A DNA stretch of 64,000 bases from JAWLHU01 sp049324875 (GTDB taxonomy: Bacteria > Bacillota > Sulfobacillia > Symbiobacteriales > Symbiobacteriaceae): the NCBI GenBank assembly GCA_049324875.1, contig JBMONC010000063.1, positions 1 to 64,000 of the forward strand, written 5' to 3'. Below, piece after piece: positions 49,085 through 58,364 of the stretch (positions are counted from its first letter, which is position 1; every line of letters starts with the position of its first letter). Made by a program: the position numbers and the translations under genes. The notes below the pieces were generated by a model. The model had not been told where the DNA came from and did not search any database. It saw only the letters and a program-made list of their open reading frames with translations.

Positions 49085-49116
49085 GCCCCACCCGGTCGAG
49101 GCCGGGTGGGGCTTTT
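49085..49116 (+). terminator. Intrinsic terminator after azlCD
   Basis: The 11-bp arms GCCCCACCCGG and CCGGGTGGGGC are followed by TTTT. On the other strand it also serves the convergent comEA gene. Confidence 0.88.
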
Positions 49117-49127
49117 CATGCCGGGGG

Positions 49128-49823
49128 CTAGACGGTGAGATAGGGGCGGAGCCGCTTCAGGGTCTTGGGCCCGATGCCGGAGACGGCGGTCAGATCCTCC
49201 ACCCGCCGGAAGGGGCCGTGCTTGGTCCGGTGCTGGACGATGGCGCGGGCGGTGGCGGGCCCGATGCCCGGCACCCGCTCCAGCTCCGCCGCCGTGGCGG
49301 TGTTCAGGTTGACCACCAGCCGCTGCGCCTCGACTGTCGAAGGTGGTTCGCTGGCCTTGACCGGCTTGTAGGTCGCCTCCCGGGCCTCCGGGGGCGGTTG
49401 GGCGGCGGGCTGCAGCTCCGCCCGGGTGTGGACGTAGATCTTGGCCCCGTCGGTGACCCGGGCGGCCAGGTTGAGCGCCCCGGGCACGCCCTCCGGCAGG
49501 GCGCCCCCGGCGGCGGCGATCGCCTCGTGGACCCGGGCGCCCTCCTCCAGGGTGTAGACGCCGGGACGCTGAACGGCCCCCTCCACATGCACCTGGATCT
49601 GCTGCTTCGGCGGGGGCGGGACCGGGGCTGGCACCGTGACGGAAGCCGGCAGCGCTTCGCCCCCATCGCTGCTCAGCGCCGGGGAGGGCGCTTCGCTGGC
49701 CAGCGCTGCCAGCTGGGCCCGCCGGTCGGCATGGTAGGCCTTCACGGAGCCCCAGGCCAGACCGACCAGGAACAGGACGAGCAGTGCGAAGGCCGCAAAG
49801 CGCGCGGCTGGACTGAACTCCAT
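49128..49823 (-). CDS. comEA: ComEA family DNA-binding competence protein
   Basis: The product (231 aa from ATG 49823) has an N-terminal membrane helix (FAAFALLVLFLVGLAWG), a Pro-rich spacer, an SLBB domain (IQVHVEGAVQRPGVYTLEEG) and a C-terminal double helix-hairpin-helix (VVNLNTATAAELERVPGIGP, then YLTV at the end). ComEA is the surface receptor that pulls DNA through the wall during transformation. The pilus operon in this window could provide the transformation pseudopilus. No comEC follows it here. Confidence 0.92.
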   Translation of the reverse strand: MEFSPAARFAAFALLVLFLVGLAWGSVKAYHADRRAQLAALASEAPSPALSSDGGEALPASVTVPAPVPPPPKQQIQVHVEGAVQRPGVYTLEEGARVHEAIAAAGGALPEGVPGALNLAARVTDGAKIYVHTRAELQPAAQPPPEAREATYKPVKASEPPSTVEAQRLVVNLNTATAAELERVPGIGPATARAIVQHRTKHGPFRRVEDLTAVSGIGPKTLKRLRPYLTV

Positions 49824-49873
49824 CCCCCTCACCCCCAATGAGGGGGGTTCGACGTTATTCCATATTTTTCCTG

Positions 49874-50590
49874 CTAGTGGACCCGATCCTCCTCCAGCAT
49901 CTGATCCGCGGGAATCAGAAGCGCCTCCAGCTTATCGACGCCGGGGATCTTGTGCATGGCGGTCTTGATCCGGCTCTTGTCCTCCCGGGTGGGAACCAGC
50001 CCCTTGACGAAGAGCACACCGGCATCGCAGTAGACCTCGAAGAGCTGGTGGTCATAGCCCATCTGGTCCAGGAGCCGCTCGGCGGCCCGGGAGACGTCGG
50101 CATCATCCTCCTTCTCCCCCTCGCCGACCTTCACCCGCAGGACCTTGACCTCCTTGACGCCGGGCACCTGCTCGGCGATCCGAACCGCCTCCCGGACATC
50201 GCCGTGGCTGCCGGCGTGGCCGACCAGCGTGACCACCCCCTTGTGGACCCGGGCGCCGATGTTCCGGTACTCCGGGAACTTGGTGATCCGCTCGGTGACC
50301 GCCGCCACCAGCTCCTTGTCGCTGAAGACCTCCTCGTTGGCCACGGTGATATCGTTCTCGATGCGGCGGACGCCCGGGATCTTCCGGACGATCTCCTCGG
50401 CCGCGGTCTTGTGGGAGAGGGCATCCACCACACCGTGGAGCCGGACCCAGCCGTCCTCCGCCGAGACCTTGATATCGATGCCCGCCGATTCGGTCTGGGT
50501 CAGAAGGGCGTCCTTGACCTCCTTCATCAGGTGGAGGTCGTGGTTGAACGGCTCCGGACGGTCCTGGTTCACACTCTGGTGCTCAGCCAT
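49874..50590 (-). CDS. Protein with three BON domains
   Basis: A 238-aa soluble protein with three BON domains, each about 65-70 residues. The first is around SAEDGWVRLHGVVDALSHKT, the second around VHKGVVTLVGHAGSHGD, and the third around DAGVLFVKGLVPTRED. BON domains are thought to bind phospholipid or act as connectors. There is no signal peptide, so the location is uncertain. The ATG has AGGAGG at 8-9 nt. The gene stands alone. Confidence 0.82.
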   Translation of the reverse strand: MAEHQSVNQDRPEPFNHDLHLMKEVKDALLTQTESAGIDIKVSAEDGWVRLHGVVDALSHKTAAEEIVRKIPGVRRIENDITVANEEVFSDKELVAAVTERITKFPEYRNIGARVHKGVVTLVGHAGSHGDVREAVRIAEQVPGVKEVKVLRVKVGEGEKEDDADVSRAAERLLDQMGYDHQLFEVYCDAGVLFVKGLVPTREDKSRIKTAMHKIPGVDKLEALLIPADQMLEEDRVH

Positions 50591-50721
50591 CTGCATCCGC
50601 CTCCTGCTGGATTTGCTCGGCGCTAGTCTCCCCCATTTTGCCCGGACGGAGTCGAAGGGCGCGCCCATGCAGGAAAAGACCGCCCTGTCGGGGGCGGTCC
50701 TCTGCCTCTGGCAGCGGATGG

Positions 50722-51486
50722 CTACGGGGCGGGGGCAGCGCCGCCTTGAACGGCGGCCCGGGCGGCCTGGAACTCCTCCAGCGTGGCAGTCTGCACCGGT
50801 GCGGCCGGCCTGCCCGGCGACTTCAGCTGGGCGAGCAGCCCCGCCCGCTGCTCCGGGCTCAGCTGGGAGGGACCCTTCTGGATCAGCTTCTTCGTAAAGG
50901 AGTCGGAGCGGTTGGCGAAGTTCTCAGCCACAGCGGCGACCGGCCCGATCCCCCGGGCGAAGGTGAAGGTGAGCAGCTCCCGGCGGTTGAGCACGGTCAG
51001 GTTCCAGCAGTCGGCGCTCTCGCCGCCGGGGAGCGGGCAGGGCTCTGCCCGCCGGGCGAGGTGAAACCAGACGGTCTCGGCGCCGCTCTGCTGCTTCCAG
51101 ACCGCCCCGTCGGTCAGGGTCGGGGGCAGGTAGCGGAGCATGACGCCGCCGCCCCTGGGGTCCAGCCGCCAGAGCCCCTCCGCGTTCCACTCCCACCGCA
51201 CGTAGGGGACGCCCGCATAAGTGGCGATCAGCGCCTGCTCTGCCTCCTCCCGCAGCCACTCCTCCGCGATCTGGACCGGCTGGGCGCCGTGGTCCTGCAC
51301 CTCCATCAGCAGGTGCAGATCCTGCTGCGGCAGGAGCACCAGGAAGGGGTCGGGGGCGGGCAGCTCCAGCGGCGGGGGGCTCGGCGCCGGCGGCTCCGGC
51401 TCCTTGGCCTTCCAGAAGGGCAGGCTGCAGCCGGCCAGCAGGGCGGCGCAAAGCAGCCCGATCCAGAGCGGATGGCGGCGGAACAT
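50722..51486 (-). CDS. Hypothetical lipoprotein, 254 aa
   Basis: A lipoprotein signal (HPLWIGLLCAALLAGC, lipobox LAGC) is followed by a Pro-rich linker and a domain of ~200 residues with RGGGVMLRYLPPTLTDGAVW and two further Cys (EPCPLPGGESADCW) that may pair. It ends in an Ala-rich tail. I recognise no family. ATG 51486 was chosen over the ATG two codons upstream because GGGGGAGGG stands 6 nt before it. It lies just upstream of the BON gene in the same orientation, but a 131-bp gap argues against a tight operon. Confidence 0.65.
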   Translation of the reverse strand: MFRRHPLWIGLLCAALLAGCSLPFWKAKEPEPPAPSPPPLELPAPDPFLVLLPQQDLHLLMEVQDHGAQPVQIAEEWLREEAEQALIATYAGVPYVRWEWNAEGLWRLDPRGGGVMLRYLPPTLTDGAVWKQQSGAETVWFHLARRAEPCPLPGGESADCWNLTVLNRRELLTFTFARGIGPVAAVAENFANRSDSFTKKLIQKGPSQLSPEQRAGLLAQLKSPGRPAAPVQTATLEEFQAARAAVQGGAAPAP

Positions 51487-51534
51487 GGGCATCCCTCCCC
51501 CGGTGAACCTCCCTTGTTGGACGATTCCGACCGC

Positions 51535-52047
51535 TCAGCCGTTGCGCCCGCGGGGCGGCAGGAAGCGGATCTCCGCCCGGGGCTCCCGCCCCGGCTCCAG
51601 GTGGAGCAGCCCGTAGGAGTGGCCCGGGGACCAGCGGCGCAGGTCGGTGGGGGAGCCGGGGTTGACCGCCAGGGTCCGGCCGTGCCGCTGGTTGTAGGCG
51701 CTGTGGCTGTGGCCGAAGACCACCACATCGCAGGCAGGGAACTGGGAGAGGGCCCGGGCCACCGTGTTGGCCCCCCTCCCCTCGTGGCCGTGGACCAGCC
51801 CGACGCGGAACCCCTCCAGTTCCAGCACCCGCTGCCAGCCCCAGCGCTCCGCCACCGCCGGCGGGTCGTTGTTGCCCGCCACCGCCACCAGCGGGGCGAT
51901 CCGCTCCAGGGGCTCCAACACCTGCGGGACCACCAGATCCCCGGCGTGCAGGATCAGGTCGACCCCGGCGAAGGCCTCCAGCACCTCCCGGGGGATCGCC
52001 TTTGCCCGCGCCGGGATATGGGTGTCGCTGATCAGTCCGATGCGCAC
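51535..52047 (-). CDS. YfcE/MJ0936-type metallophosphoesterase
   Basis: A 170-aa calcineurin-fold phosphodiesterase: IGLISDTHIPARAKAIP (metal site DxH), LILHAGDLV (GDLV), AGNNDPP (GNxD), LVHGHEG and FGHSHSAY (GHxH). Family members hydrolyse phosphodiesters in vitro and their cellular targets are mostly unknown. The start GTG at 52047 follows GGGAGGTG. It is 74 bp downstream of leuS on the same strand and may be read from the same transcript. Confidence 0.85.
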   Translation of the reverse strand: MRIGLISDTHIPARAKAIPREVLEAFAGVDLILHAGDLVVPQVLEPLERIAPLVAVAGNNDPPAVAERWGWQRVLELEGFRVGLVHGHEGRGANTVARALSQFPACDVVVFGHSHSAYNQRHGRTLAVNPGSPTDLRRWSPGHSYGLLHLEPGREPRAEIRFLPPRGRNG

Positions 52048-52121
52048 CGAAGCCACCTCCCGCAGAAGCCACCGGGACCGCCGCACCTTTGCGTGTGGCG
52101 GTCCCGGCCGTGATAGGCCTC

Positions 52122-54710
52122 TTAGCCCTTCACCACGATGTTGACCAGCTTGCCCGGAACCGGGATCACCTTGACCACCTGCTTGCCCTCGATCAGGGCC
52201 TTCACCTTGTCGGAGGCCATGGCCACCTGCTCCATCTCGGCAGCGGTGATGCCGGCGGGCACATCCAGCCGGTCCCGCACCTTGCCGTTGATCTGCAGCA
52301 CGATCTCCACCGTCTCGGCCTTGGCGACCTCCTCGTCGTACTTCGGCCAGGGGTGCAGGTGGATCGACTCCTGGTGGCCCAACCGGGACCAGAGCTCATC
52401 CGCCAGGTGCGGGCAGAAGGGGGCGATAATCAGGATCGCCTTCTGGATCGCCTCGGCCAGGACCAGGGTCCGCAGGCTCCAGTCCTCGGCGTCCAGCTTC
52501 TCCCGGTAGGCGTAGATGGCGTTGGTCATCTCCATCAGGCCGGAGATGGCGGTGTTGAAGGCGAACCGGTCGTGCAGGTCGGTGGTGATCCGCTTGACCG
52601 TGCTGTGGATCACCCGGCGGAGTTCCTTGTCCTCCGGGGTCAGGTTGGGCGCCGCCTTGGCCAGCCCCTCGGCGATCTCCTCCTCGGTCAGCGCCCCCAT
52701 CAGGCCGGCCAGGTTGCCGGGGTGGACCGGCAGCAGCGACCGGGCGTGCTGGTAGGCGGGGAGGGCGGAGGTGACCATCCGGTAGAAGCGGTTGACGAAG
52801 CGGTAGGCGCCCTCGATGCCGGCATCGGACCAGTCAAGATCCCGCTCGGGCGGGGCGGCGAACATGATGAAGAGGCGGCAGGCGTCGGCGCCGTACTTGG
52901 CGATCATATCCTCGGGGGAGACGGTGTTCCCCTTCGACTTGGACATCTTGGAGCCGTCCTTCAGCACCATGCCCTGGGTCAACAGGGCGGCGAAGGGCTC
53001 ATCGACCTTCAGGTGGCCCATGTCCCGCAGCGCCTTGGTGAAGAAGCGGGAGTAGAGCAGGTGGAGCACGGCGTGCTCGATGCCGCCCACGTACTGGTCG
53101 ACCGGCATCCAGTAGTTGACGTCCTCCTGGCTCCAGGGCTGCTCGGCGTTGTTAGCGTCGGTGAAGCGGAGGAAGTACCAGGAGGAGCAGACGAAGGTGT
53201 CCATGGTGTCGGTCTCCCGCCTGGCGTGGCCACCGCAGCGGGGACAGGTGGCGTTGACGAAGCCCTGGTGCCGGGCCAGGGGCGAGCCGCCCTCGCCGGT
53301 GAAGTCCAGGTCGTCGGGCAGCCGGACCGGCAGCTGCTCCTCGGGCACCGGCTGGGTGCCGCACTGCTCGCAGTAGACGATGGGGATCGGGGCGCCCCAG
53401 GCCCGCTGGCGGCTGATCAGCCAGTCCCGCAGCCGGTAGGTGATCGTCTTTTCACCGAAGCCCTTCTCCTGGGCGTAGGCGGCCACCTTGCCGATCCCCT
53501 CCAGATTGGGGGTGCCGTCGAAGGGGCCGGAGTTGACCATCAGGCCCGGCTCTACGTAGGCCTCGGTCATCTCCTCGGCCCTCAGGCTGCCCTCGGCGTT
53601 CTGGATCACCACCTTGATCGGCAACCCGTACTTCTTGGCGAACTCGAAGTCGCGCTGGTCGTGGGCCGGCACGCCCATGACAGCGCCTGTGCCGTACTCC
53701 ATCAGCACGTAGTTGGCGATCCATAGCTGCGCCTTCTCGCCGTTGAACGGGTTGATCACGTCGACCCCCAGGTAGAGGCCTTCCTTCTCGGCCTCGTTGG
53801 AGGTGCGGGTGATCTCGTTCAGGGTCTTCATCTTCTCCTGGAAGGCGCGGATGGCGGCGGCCCGCTCCCCGTCCACCAGCCCCTGGGCGACGATCTTCTC
53901 CACGATCGGGTGCTCGGGGGCGACCACCATGAAGGTGACGCCGTAGATGGTGTCGGGGCGGGTGGTGAAGACCGGGATCTTGTCGCCGGTGGCCTCCAGG
54001 GTGAACTCCACCCGGGCGCCCTCGGAGCGGCCGATCCAGTTCTCCTGCATGATCCGGACCCGCTCGGGCCACCCCTTCTCCAGCAGCTTCAGGTCCTCCA
54101 GCAGCTCATCGGCGTACTGGGTGATCTTGAGGAACCACTGGGAGAGGTTGTTCTTGGTCACGACGGAGTCGCAGCGCCAGCACCGGCCGTCCACCACCTG
54201 CTCGTTGGCCAGCACCGTCTGGCAGGAGGGGCACCAGTTGACCGGGGCGGTCTTCTTGTAGGCCAGCCCCTGCTTGTAGAGCTGCAGGAAGATCCACTGG
54301 GTCCACTTGTAGTAGTCCTCGCGGTAGGTGTAGACCGCCCGGCTCCAGTCGTAGGAGTAGCCCAGCTGCTTCAGCTGCTCGGTCATCTCCGCGATGTTGG
54401 ACTTGGTCCAGACCGCCGGATTGGCCCCCTTCTGGATGGCAGCGTTCTCCGCCGGCATGCCGAAGGAGTCGAAGCCCATCGGGTGCAGCACGTTGTAGCC
54501 TGCCATGCGGCGGAAGCGGGCGATCACGTCCACGATGGAGTAATTGCGGACGTGGCCCATGTGGAGCTTGCCCGAGGGATAGGGGAACATGGCGAGGGCG
54601 TAGTACTTGGGCTTGCTGGGGTCGCGCTCCACCTTGTAGATGCCCTTCTCATCCCAGGTCTTCTGCCAGCGGGGTTCGGCCTCTCGGTAATCAAACCGTT
54701 CCTCTGCCAT
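52122..54710 (-). CDS. leuS: Leucyl-tRNA synthetase
   Basis: An 862-aa class I synthetase attaching leucine to tRNA-Leu. The start MAEERFDYREAEPRWQKTW is typical. The HIGH motif appears as PYPSGKLHMGHVRNY, and the KMSKS motif is intact (SKMSKSKGN). The CP1 editing domain includes the threonine-rich TTRPDTIYGVTF patch. Two zinc-ribbon pairs are present (CPSCQ, CWRC; CPRCGG). ATG 54710 follows AGAGGAGG at 10-11 nt. Expression is controlled by the T-box leader directly upstream. Confidence 0.95.
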   Translation of the reverse strand: MAEERFDYREAEPRWQKTWDEKGIYKVERDPSKPKYYALAMFPYPSGKLHMGHVRNYSIVDVIARFRRMAGYNVLHPMGFDSFGMPAENAAIQKGANPAVWTKSNIAEMTEQLKQLGYSYDWSRAVYTYREDYYKWTQWIFLQLYKQGLAYKKTAPVNWCPSCQTVLANEQVVDGRCWRCDSVVTKNNLSQWFLKITQYADELLEDLKLLEKGWPERVRIMQENWIGRSEGARVEFTLEATGDKIPVFTTRPDTIYGVTFMVVAPEHPIVEKIVAQGLVDGERAAAIRAFQEKMKTLNEITRTSNEAEKEGLYLGVDVINPFNGEKAQLWIANYVLMEYGTGAVMGVPAHDQRDFEFAKKYGLPIKVVIQNAEGSLRAEEMTEAYVEPGLMVNSGPFDGTPNLEGIGKVAAYAQEKGFGEKTITYRLRDWLISRQRAWGAPIPIVYCEQCGTQPVPEEQLPVRLPDDLDFTGEGGSPLARHQGFVNATCPRCGGHARRETDTMDTFVCSSWYFLRFTDANNAEQPWSQEDVNYWMPVDQYVGGIEHAVLHLLYSRFFTKALRDMGHLKVDEPFAALLTQGMVLKDGSKMSKSKGNTVSPEDMIAKYGADACRLFIMFAAPPERDLDWSDAGIEGAYRFVNRFYRMVTSALPAYQHARSLLPVHPGNLAGLMGALTEEEIAEGLAKAAPNLTPEDKELRRVIHSTVKRITTDLHDRFAFNTAISGLMEMTNAIYAYREKLDAEDWSLRTLVLAEAIQKAILIIAPFCPHLADELWSRLGHQESIHLHPWPKYDEEVAKAETVEIVLQINGKVRDRLDVPAGITAAEMEQVAMASDKVKALIEGKQVVKVIPVPGKLVNIVVKG

Positions 54711-54747
54711 CTGTTGCGGAACCTCCTCTGTGAATAAACCGTAGCAA

Positions 54748-55020
54748 ATAAAAACGGCCCTCGCCCCAAGTGAGGGACGAGAGCCCGGTTGCTCCCGCGG
54801 TACCACCCTGCTTGGCCCCGCGCGGGGGCCCTGCTCGTGAGGCTGTAACGGGCCAGACCCGGTGCGGACTACTGGTGAGTTCACCCGCACGGCTCAGGGG
54901 CGAGAATCGATCAGGACCCGCTGCCGCCTTGCACCCACCGGCGGCTCTCTGAAAGGGGTGGCTGATCGATGGGTCCCCATCCACGCCATTATGCCGTCTT
55001 CGCATGGAGAATAACGACTA
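54748..55020 (-). ncRNA. T-box leader (tRNA-Leu-sensing riboswitch) of leuS
   Basis: The antiterminator T-box AGGGTGGTACCGCGG is at 54809-54795 (minus strand). Upstream, stem I pairs ATCGATCAG with CTGATCGAT; the bulge on its 3' side contains CTC (54904-54902), a leucine specifier codon. Downstream, a terminator hairpin (54784-54756, arms around CTCGTCCC and GGGGCGAG) ends in TTTTTATTT. Uncharged tRNA-Leu should stabilise the antiterminator and allow leuS transcription. Confidence 0.93.
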
Positions 55021-55022
55021 AC

Positions 55023-55051
55023 ATTATCCCCCATGATGGTGTGAAAGTCAA
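55023..55051 (-). promoter_or_regulatory. Sigma-A-type promoter of the leuS T-box transcript
   Basis: TTGACT and GATAAT are separated by 17 bp on the minus strand just before the T-box. The -35 ends 10 bp from the neighbouring lipoprotein gene's stop codon. Confidence 0.8.
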
Positions 55052-55060
55052 GGCCAGAGC

Positions 55061-56122
55061 CTACCTGTCGATGCGTTGACGGACCCGCTCCGGCGCCTTC
55101 GCCCCGTCTGCCCCCAGCAGGTCGAGGTAGCGCTGGTAGTGAACCTTTGCCTCCTCCTTCCTTCCCAGCTCCCACGCCACGTCGGCGAGGTTGAGATAGG
55201 CGACCGCCCGGTCGGGGGCAAGGGCAACCACCTGCTGGAGGATGGGCAGCGCTTCGGCCGGCCTGCCGTTCTCGGCCAGGAAGAAGGCCAGGTCATTGGC
55301 GATGGGAATCCGCTCCGCCACGGGGATCAGGTTCTCCACCGGCTGGCCCATCCCGGGCTGGGTCGGCTCCAGTAGCCCGCCGTAGACGGCGTTGTACTGG
55401 CTGACGCCATACTGGAGCGTCTTGAGCGCCAGCGCCGGGTCCCCGGCCCTGTAGCGCTCCAGGGAGGTGGCGTAGGCCAGGAGCAGGATCTGCCTGGGCT
55501 GGGACCAGTACCCTGGATTCCCCTGCGGGTAGACCAGATCCTTGACGCCGCCCAGGGCCATCAATCCGTCCATGTCCCGGGCGTCAATCAGCGCCTGCCT
55601 CTTGGCGAAGTACTCCGCCGCCGGATTCTCTGCCTGGCTGCTCCGCCTGGTCAGGCTCTTGCCGTCCCAGCCCAGCTCGACCACCATGGTATCGCCCAGC
55701 TGGTTGACGCTCTGCACCGTGATCCGGTCGGTTGTCGAGGCGATCTGGACCTGGACCGGGTGGACCATCACGTCATCGATTTGCGTAAGCAGCGTCGCCT
55801 CCCCCAGGTCATTGACGGCGACGAGGAAGAGTTTCATGTCCACCACCGCCGCCCAGAGGCGGGTATAGCCCTCGGGAACCCGACCCAGAGCCAGTGGGTA
55901 GAGGCCGGGGCGCCCCGGCTCCACCCGGAGACCCTTCTCCTTGAGCCGTGCGGCCACGGTTTGCCTCAGCCTCTCCTCATCGAAGGACGGCTCCGGATTC
56001 TGCTCCACGGGCCGGTCCCGCTCGATCGGAGGGCTCGCCTCGCCGACCGGGGGTCGGGTCGGTTTCGCACAACCTGCGAGGAGCAGGAGGGTGACTAGGC
56101 AGACAGCCAGGTGGCGGCGCAC
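55061..56122 (-). CDS. Lipoprotein with TPR-like C-terminal region, 353 aa
   Basis: The product (from GTG 56122, AAAGGGG upstream) has a lipoprotein signal (RRHLAVCLVTLLLLAGC, lipobox LAGC) and a Pro/Glu-rich linker. A middle domain (GLYPLALGRVPEGYTRLWAA and onward) is beta-rich, and the C-terminal ~120 residues are helical with TPR-like repeats (ENGRPAEALPILQQVVALAP; VAWELGRKEEAKVHYQRYL). It is a probable surface scaffold. I recognise no named family. It is separated from the MCP-like gene upstream by 40 bp and may share its transcript. Confidence 0.7.
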   Translation of the reverse strand: MRRHLAVCLVTLLLLAGCAKPTRPPVGEASPPIERDRPVEQNPEPSFDEERLRQTVAARLKEKGLRVEPGRPGLYPLALGRVPEGYTRLWAAVVDMKLFLVAVNDLGEATLLTQIDDVMVHPVQVQIASTTDRITVQSVNQLGDTMVVELGWDGKSLTRRSSQAENPAAEYFAKRQALIDARDMDGLMALGGVKDLVYPQGNPGYWSQPRQILLLAYATSLERYRAGDPALALKTLQYGVSQYNAVYGGLLEPTQPGMGQPVENLIPVAERIPIANDLAFFLAENGRPAEALPILQQVVALAPDRAVAYLNLADVAWELGRKEEAKVHYQRYLDLLGADGAKAPERVRQRIDR

Positions 56123-56162
56123 CGGAATCGACCCCTTTCTGCCACAAGCCGGGGTGACCGCC

Positions 56163-57788
56163 CTACATCTTGGGCTGGTACCCAATCCGGATCGCTCCCC
56201 ACTGCCGCCCGCGCACATAGAGCGGCATCGCCATGGCCAGCACCACGTCCCCCGAGTCCAGGGCGTAGGTCTGGAGCAGGAAGGGGCGCTCGGCGGGCTG
56301 TCCGGGAAGACCGGCCAGGTCCTGCCGGGTGATCAGCAGCTTATCGATCAAGGCTGGGGGGAGTCCCACCCGGGCGGCCTTGCGGGGGCTGGGATCGGTG
56401 TTGAAGAGCCGCTTGATCCGGTTGGTTCGCAGGTCCTGCTCATGGTTGCCGGTCCAGTCGGCGGCCATGTTCCGCCCATGAGCGACCGTAAAGGCATTGA
56501 GATCCAGCACGGTGCTGAACTGAAGCCCGCCCTCGGCAATGGTACGGTCCATCACATCGATCAGGGGCCGGTCAATCAGATGGTCGTAACCGGTTCTGTA
56601 CTTGGGCGGGGTAAAGCCCTGCGGCGGAACCCTGTCTACCCGGAAGAGCCGCCCCAGCGAGGCGATGGCGCTGCCCTTGATCTCCTGGTACTGGTAGTCC
56701 CAGAGGTCCTCCAGGCGAACCTCGCGGCCGGCCACCGCCCGCTCCAGAATCGCTTCCGCCTCTTCGACTGCGCCCTTGAGCAGCATGCGCATGCGATCTG
56801 CCTGACTGCCAATGTAAAACCGGCCCAGGGCCGCCTGCGCCTGCTCAGTGATCTCGGAAACCGCCAGGTTCCGAGTCAGGTTCATCGACTCGGAAGCCTC
56901 CTGAATGCGCCCGTTGAGATCCTGGGCGGTGGCTGCCATCTCCTCGGTGGCGGCCGCCTGCTCTTCTGCCACCGCTGCGATGGACTCGACCGCCCCGGAG
57001 ACCTCATTGAGCAGCACCTGGACCTGGTTCAGCCCACCGGTGGCCTCCCGGGCCTGCGAACCTGTCCGGGCAGCGGTTTCAGCCATGGCCGCCGTGGCAT
57101 CGCTCATGGTGGCGATGGCCGTCTCCATCGAGGCCACCTGTTGCTCAATCTGCTTGACCAGTTGCTCGGTGCGGTCCGCCAGACGCCGCATCTCCTGCGC
57201 GACGACCGCAAAGGACCGGTCGTTGGCGTGAGCGGCCTGTATCGCCGCGTTGAGCGCCAGCAGACGGCTGGTGCCGGCGACGCCCTGAACCGCCTTCAGC
57301 CCGGCGGCAGCCTGGCGGGTCTGCTCGACCAGATGGGCAAAAGAGTCCTGGACCGCCTTGGCCTGACCCTCGACCTGGTCGATGGCGCCCAGGATCAAGG
57401 TGACGGCTTCCAGGCTCCGCTCCCCCGCCTCTCGCATGCGGCCGGCCGCCTCTGCAGCCTGGTGCGTGTCCTCCGCCACCTTGGTGACGCCCCGGGCCAG
57501 CTCCTCGGTGCCCTCGCTCAGCCGCTTCACATCGCTGTTCTGGCCCTCCATGATCGCGGTGAGCCGCCGCAACTGCAGCACGTGGAGCGCTTCCTTTACA
57601 CCCATGGTGGTCACGGCCCGATCCAGGGTGGTCAGTGTGGCGACCACCTGGCCCAGGAAGGCGTTCACCTCATCCGCGGCGACCTGCCATTCTGCCCCCG
57701 CTTGATCGAGGGGGAGGGGTCTCTGAAGGTCAGCATGTTCCCGGTTCAGTTCATGAAAGAGATTCTGGATCAGCTCATGCGCCTGCAT
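56163..57788 (-). CDS. Soluble MCP-like signalling protein with C-terminal sensor domain (first of a tandem pair)
   Basis: A 541-aa protein without signal peptide or membrane helix. The N-terminal ~100 residues are helical, followed by an MCP signalling coiled coil with its tip near residue 188 (LLALNAAIQAAHANDRSFAVVA, in two parts). The C-terminal ~190-residue domain contains VLDLNAFTVAHGRN and the ending MPLYVRGRQWGAIRIGY, a Cache/PAS-like pattern known from cytoplasmic receptors. The tip is two residues shorter than the usual AGExGRGF loop and has Glu to Gln and Arg to His changes, so coupling to CheA/CheW is doubtful. A c-di-GMP-I riboswitch precedes it. ATG follows GGAGG. Confidence 0.8.
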   Translation of the reverse strand: MQAHELIQNLFHELNREHADLQRPLPLDQAGAEWQVAADEVNAFLGQVVATLTTLDRAVTTMGVKEALHVLQLRRLTAIMEGQNSDVKRLSEGTEELARGVTKVAEDTHQAAEAAGRMREAGERSLEAVTLILGAIDQVEGQAKAVQDSFAHLVEQTRQAAAGLKAVQGVAGTSRLLALNAAIQAAHANDRSFAVVAQEMRRLADRTEQLVKQIEQQVASMETAIATMSDATAAMAETAARTGSQAREATGGLNQVQVLLNEVSGAVESIAAVAEEQAAATEEMAATAQDLNGRIQEASESMNLTRNLAVSEITEQAQAALGRFYIGSQADRMRMLLKGAVEEAEAILERAVAGREVRLEDLWDYQYQEIKGSAIASLGRLFRVDRVPPQGFTPPKYRTGYDHLIDRPLIDVMDRTIAEGGLQFSTVLDLNAFTVAHGRNMAADWTGNHEQDLRTNRIKRLFNTDPSPRKAARVGLPPALIDKLLITRQDLAGLPGQPAERPFLLQTYALDSGDVVLAMAMPLYVRGRQWGAIRIGYQPKM

Positions 57789-57833
57789 GGGGTATTCCTC
57801 CGTGGCGCGCGTGCTTGGGCGGGGGGAATGCGG

Positions 57834-57908
57834 ATGGCAGCCCAGCCGACTCCTTGAGTCCTGTGGCTTTGCGTCCCCGCCTCACGACGGGTTTGCCCTG
57901 ATACACGC
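57834..57908 (-). ncRNA. c-di-GMP-I (GEMM) riboswitch upstream of the first MCP-like gene
   Basis: On the minus strand GGGCAAACC is followed by a hairpin with arms CCCGTC/GGCGGG and GNRA loop GTGA. Next come GGGACGCAAAGCC, a second stem (GACTC/GAGTC), and GGCTGGGCTGCC. These are the conserved blocks of the GEMM-I aptamer in the right order and spacing. It ends ~45 nt before the start codon. No terminator is visible between, so control is probably translational; the GGAGG site lies close by. Confidence 0.9.
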
Positions 57909-58364
57909 CGCTATAGTCTTGACTACTAGATTCCGTTCCCCAATGGTCTCTCCTGCACCGTTTCTCCTATGTAGGCGAACATTGATACGCAAGGACTAAG
58001 TAAGAGCCATCCACAACGAATGCCGCTCGCAGTTCGCTGCCAAAGCCGACCTGCGGCCATATCCCCCGATACCGGCGGCTCGGGGCAGGGTTTGCCCCGG
58101 TTTCCTGCACCAGGAGGCTCCGGGCGCTCGGATCCCAGCGAAACGCTTCGTCACTGGCTCACCTCGCTGTTTACATGATGCTTACGAAAGATCCTGGCAA
58201 CCTGGGATGGGAAGGGCGCCGCTTGCATTCTAACATAAAATCCAACAACCGCAACCAATAGGTTGCGACAAGGAGGAACCCCGTACAGCAGCATCAGGGG
58301 GACTCGCGGCATGGCGCCGGCGAGTCCCCCTGGTCTGCTCCAATCTCCTGGACGACTCTCCCTG
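57909..58364. other. Long non-coding region between the two MCP-like genes
   Basis: No convincing gene is present. The region holds an 11-bp hairpin after the second MCP-like gene (AGGGGGACTCG at 58296-58306 with CGAGTCCCCCT at 58321-58331) and a 7-bp inverted repeat CGCAACC/GGTTGCG (58250-58267). It also contains a GC hairpin at 58081-58099 and the AT-rich stretch 58225-58260, where the minus-strand promoter of the riboswitch transcript may lie (TAGAAT near 58228). Confidence 0.55.

Noticed and set aside
58070..58110. A second c-di-GMP riboswitch suggested by GGGGCAAACC on the minus strand
   Set aside because: The matching GGGACGCAAAGCC block and the GNRA-capped stem are absent; it is just one arm of a GC hairpin.
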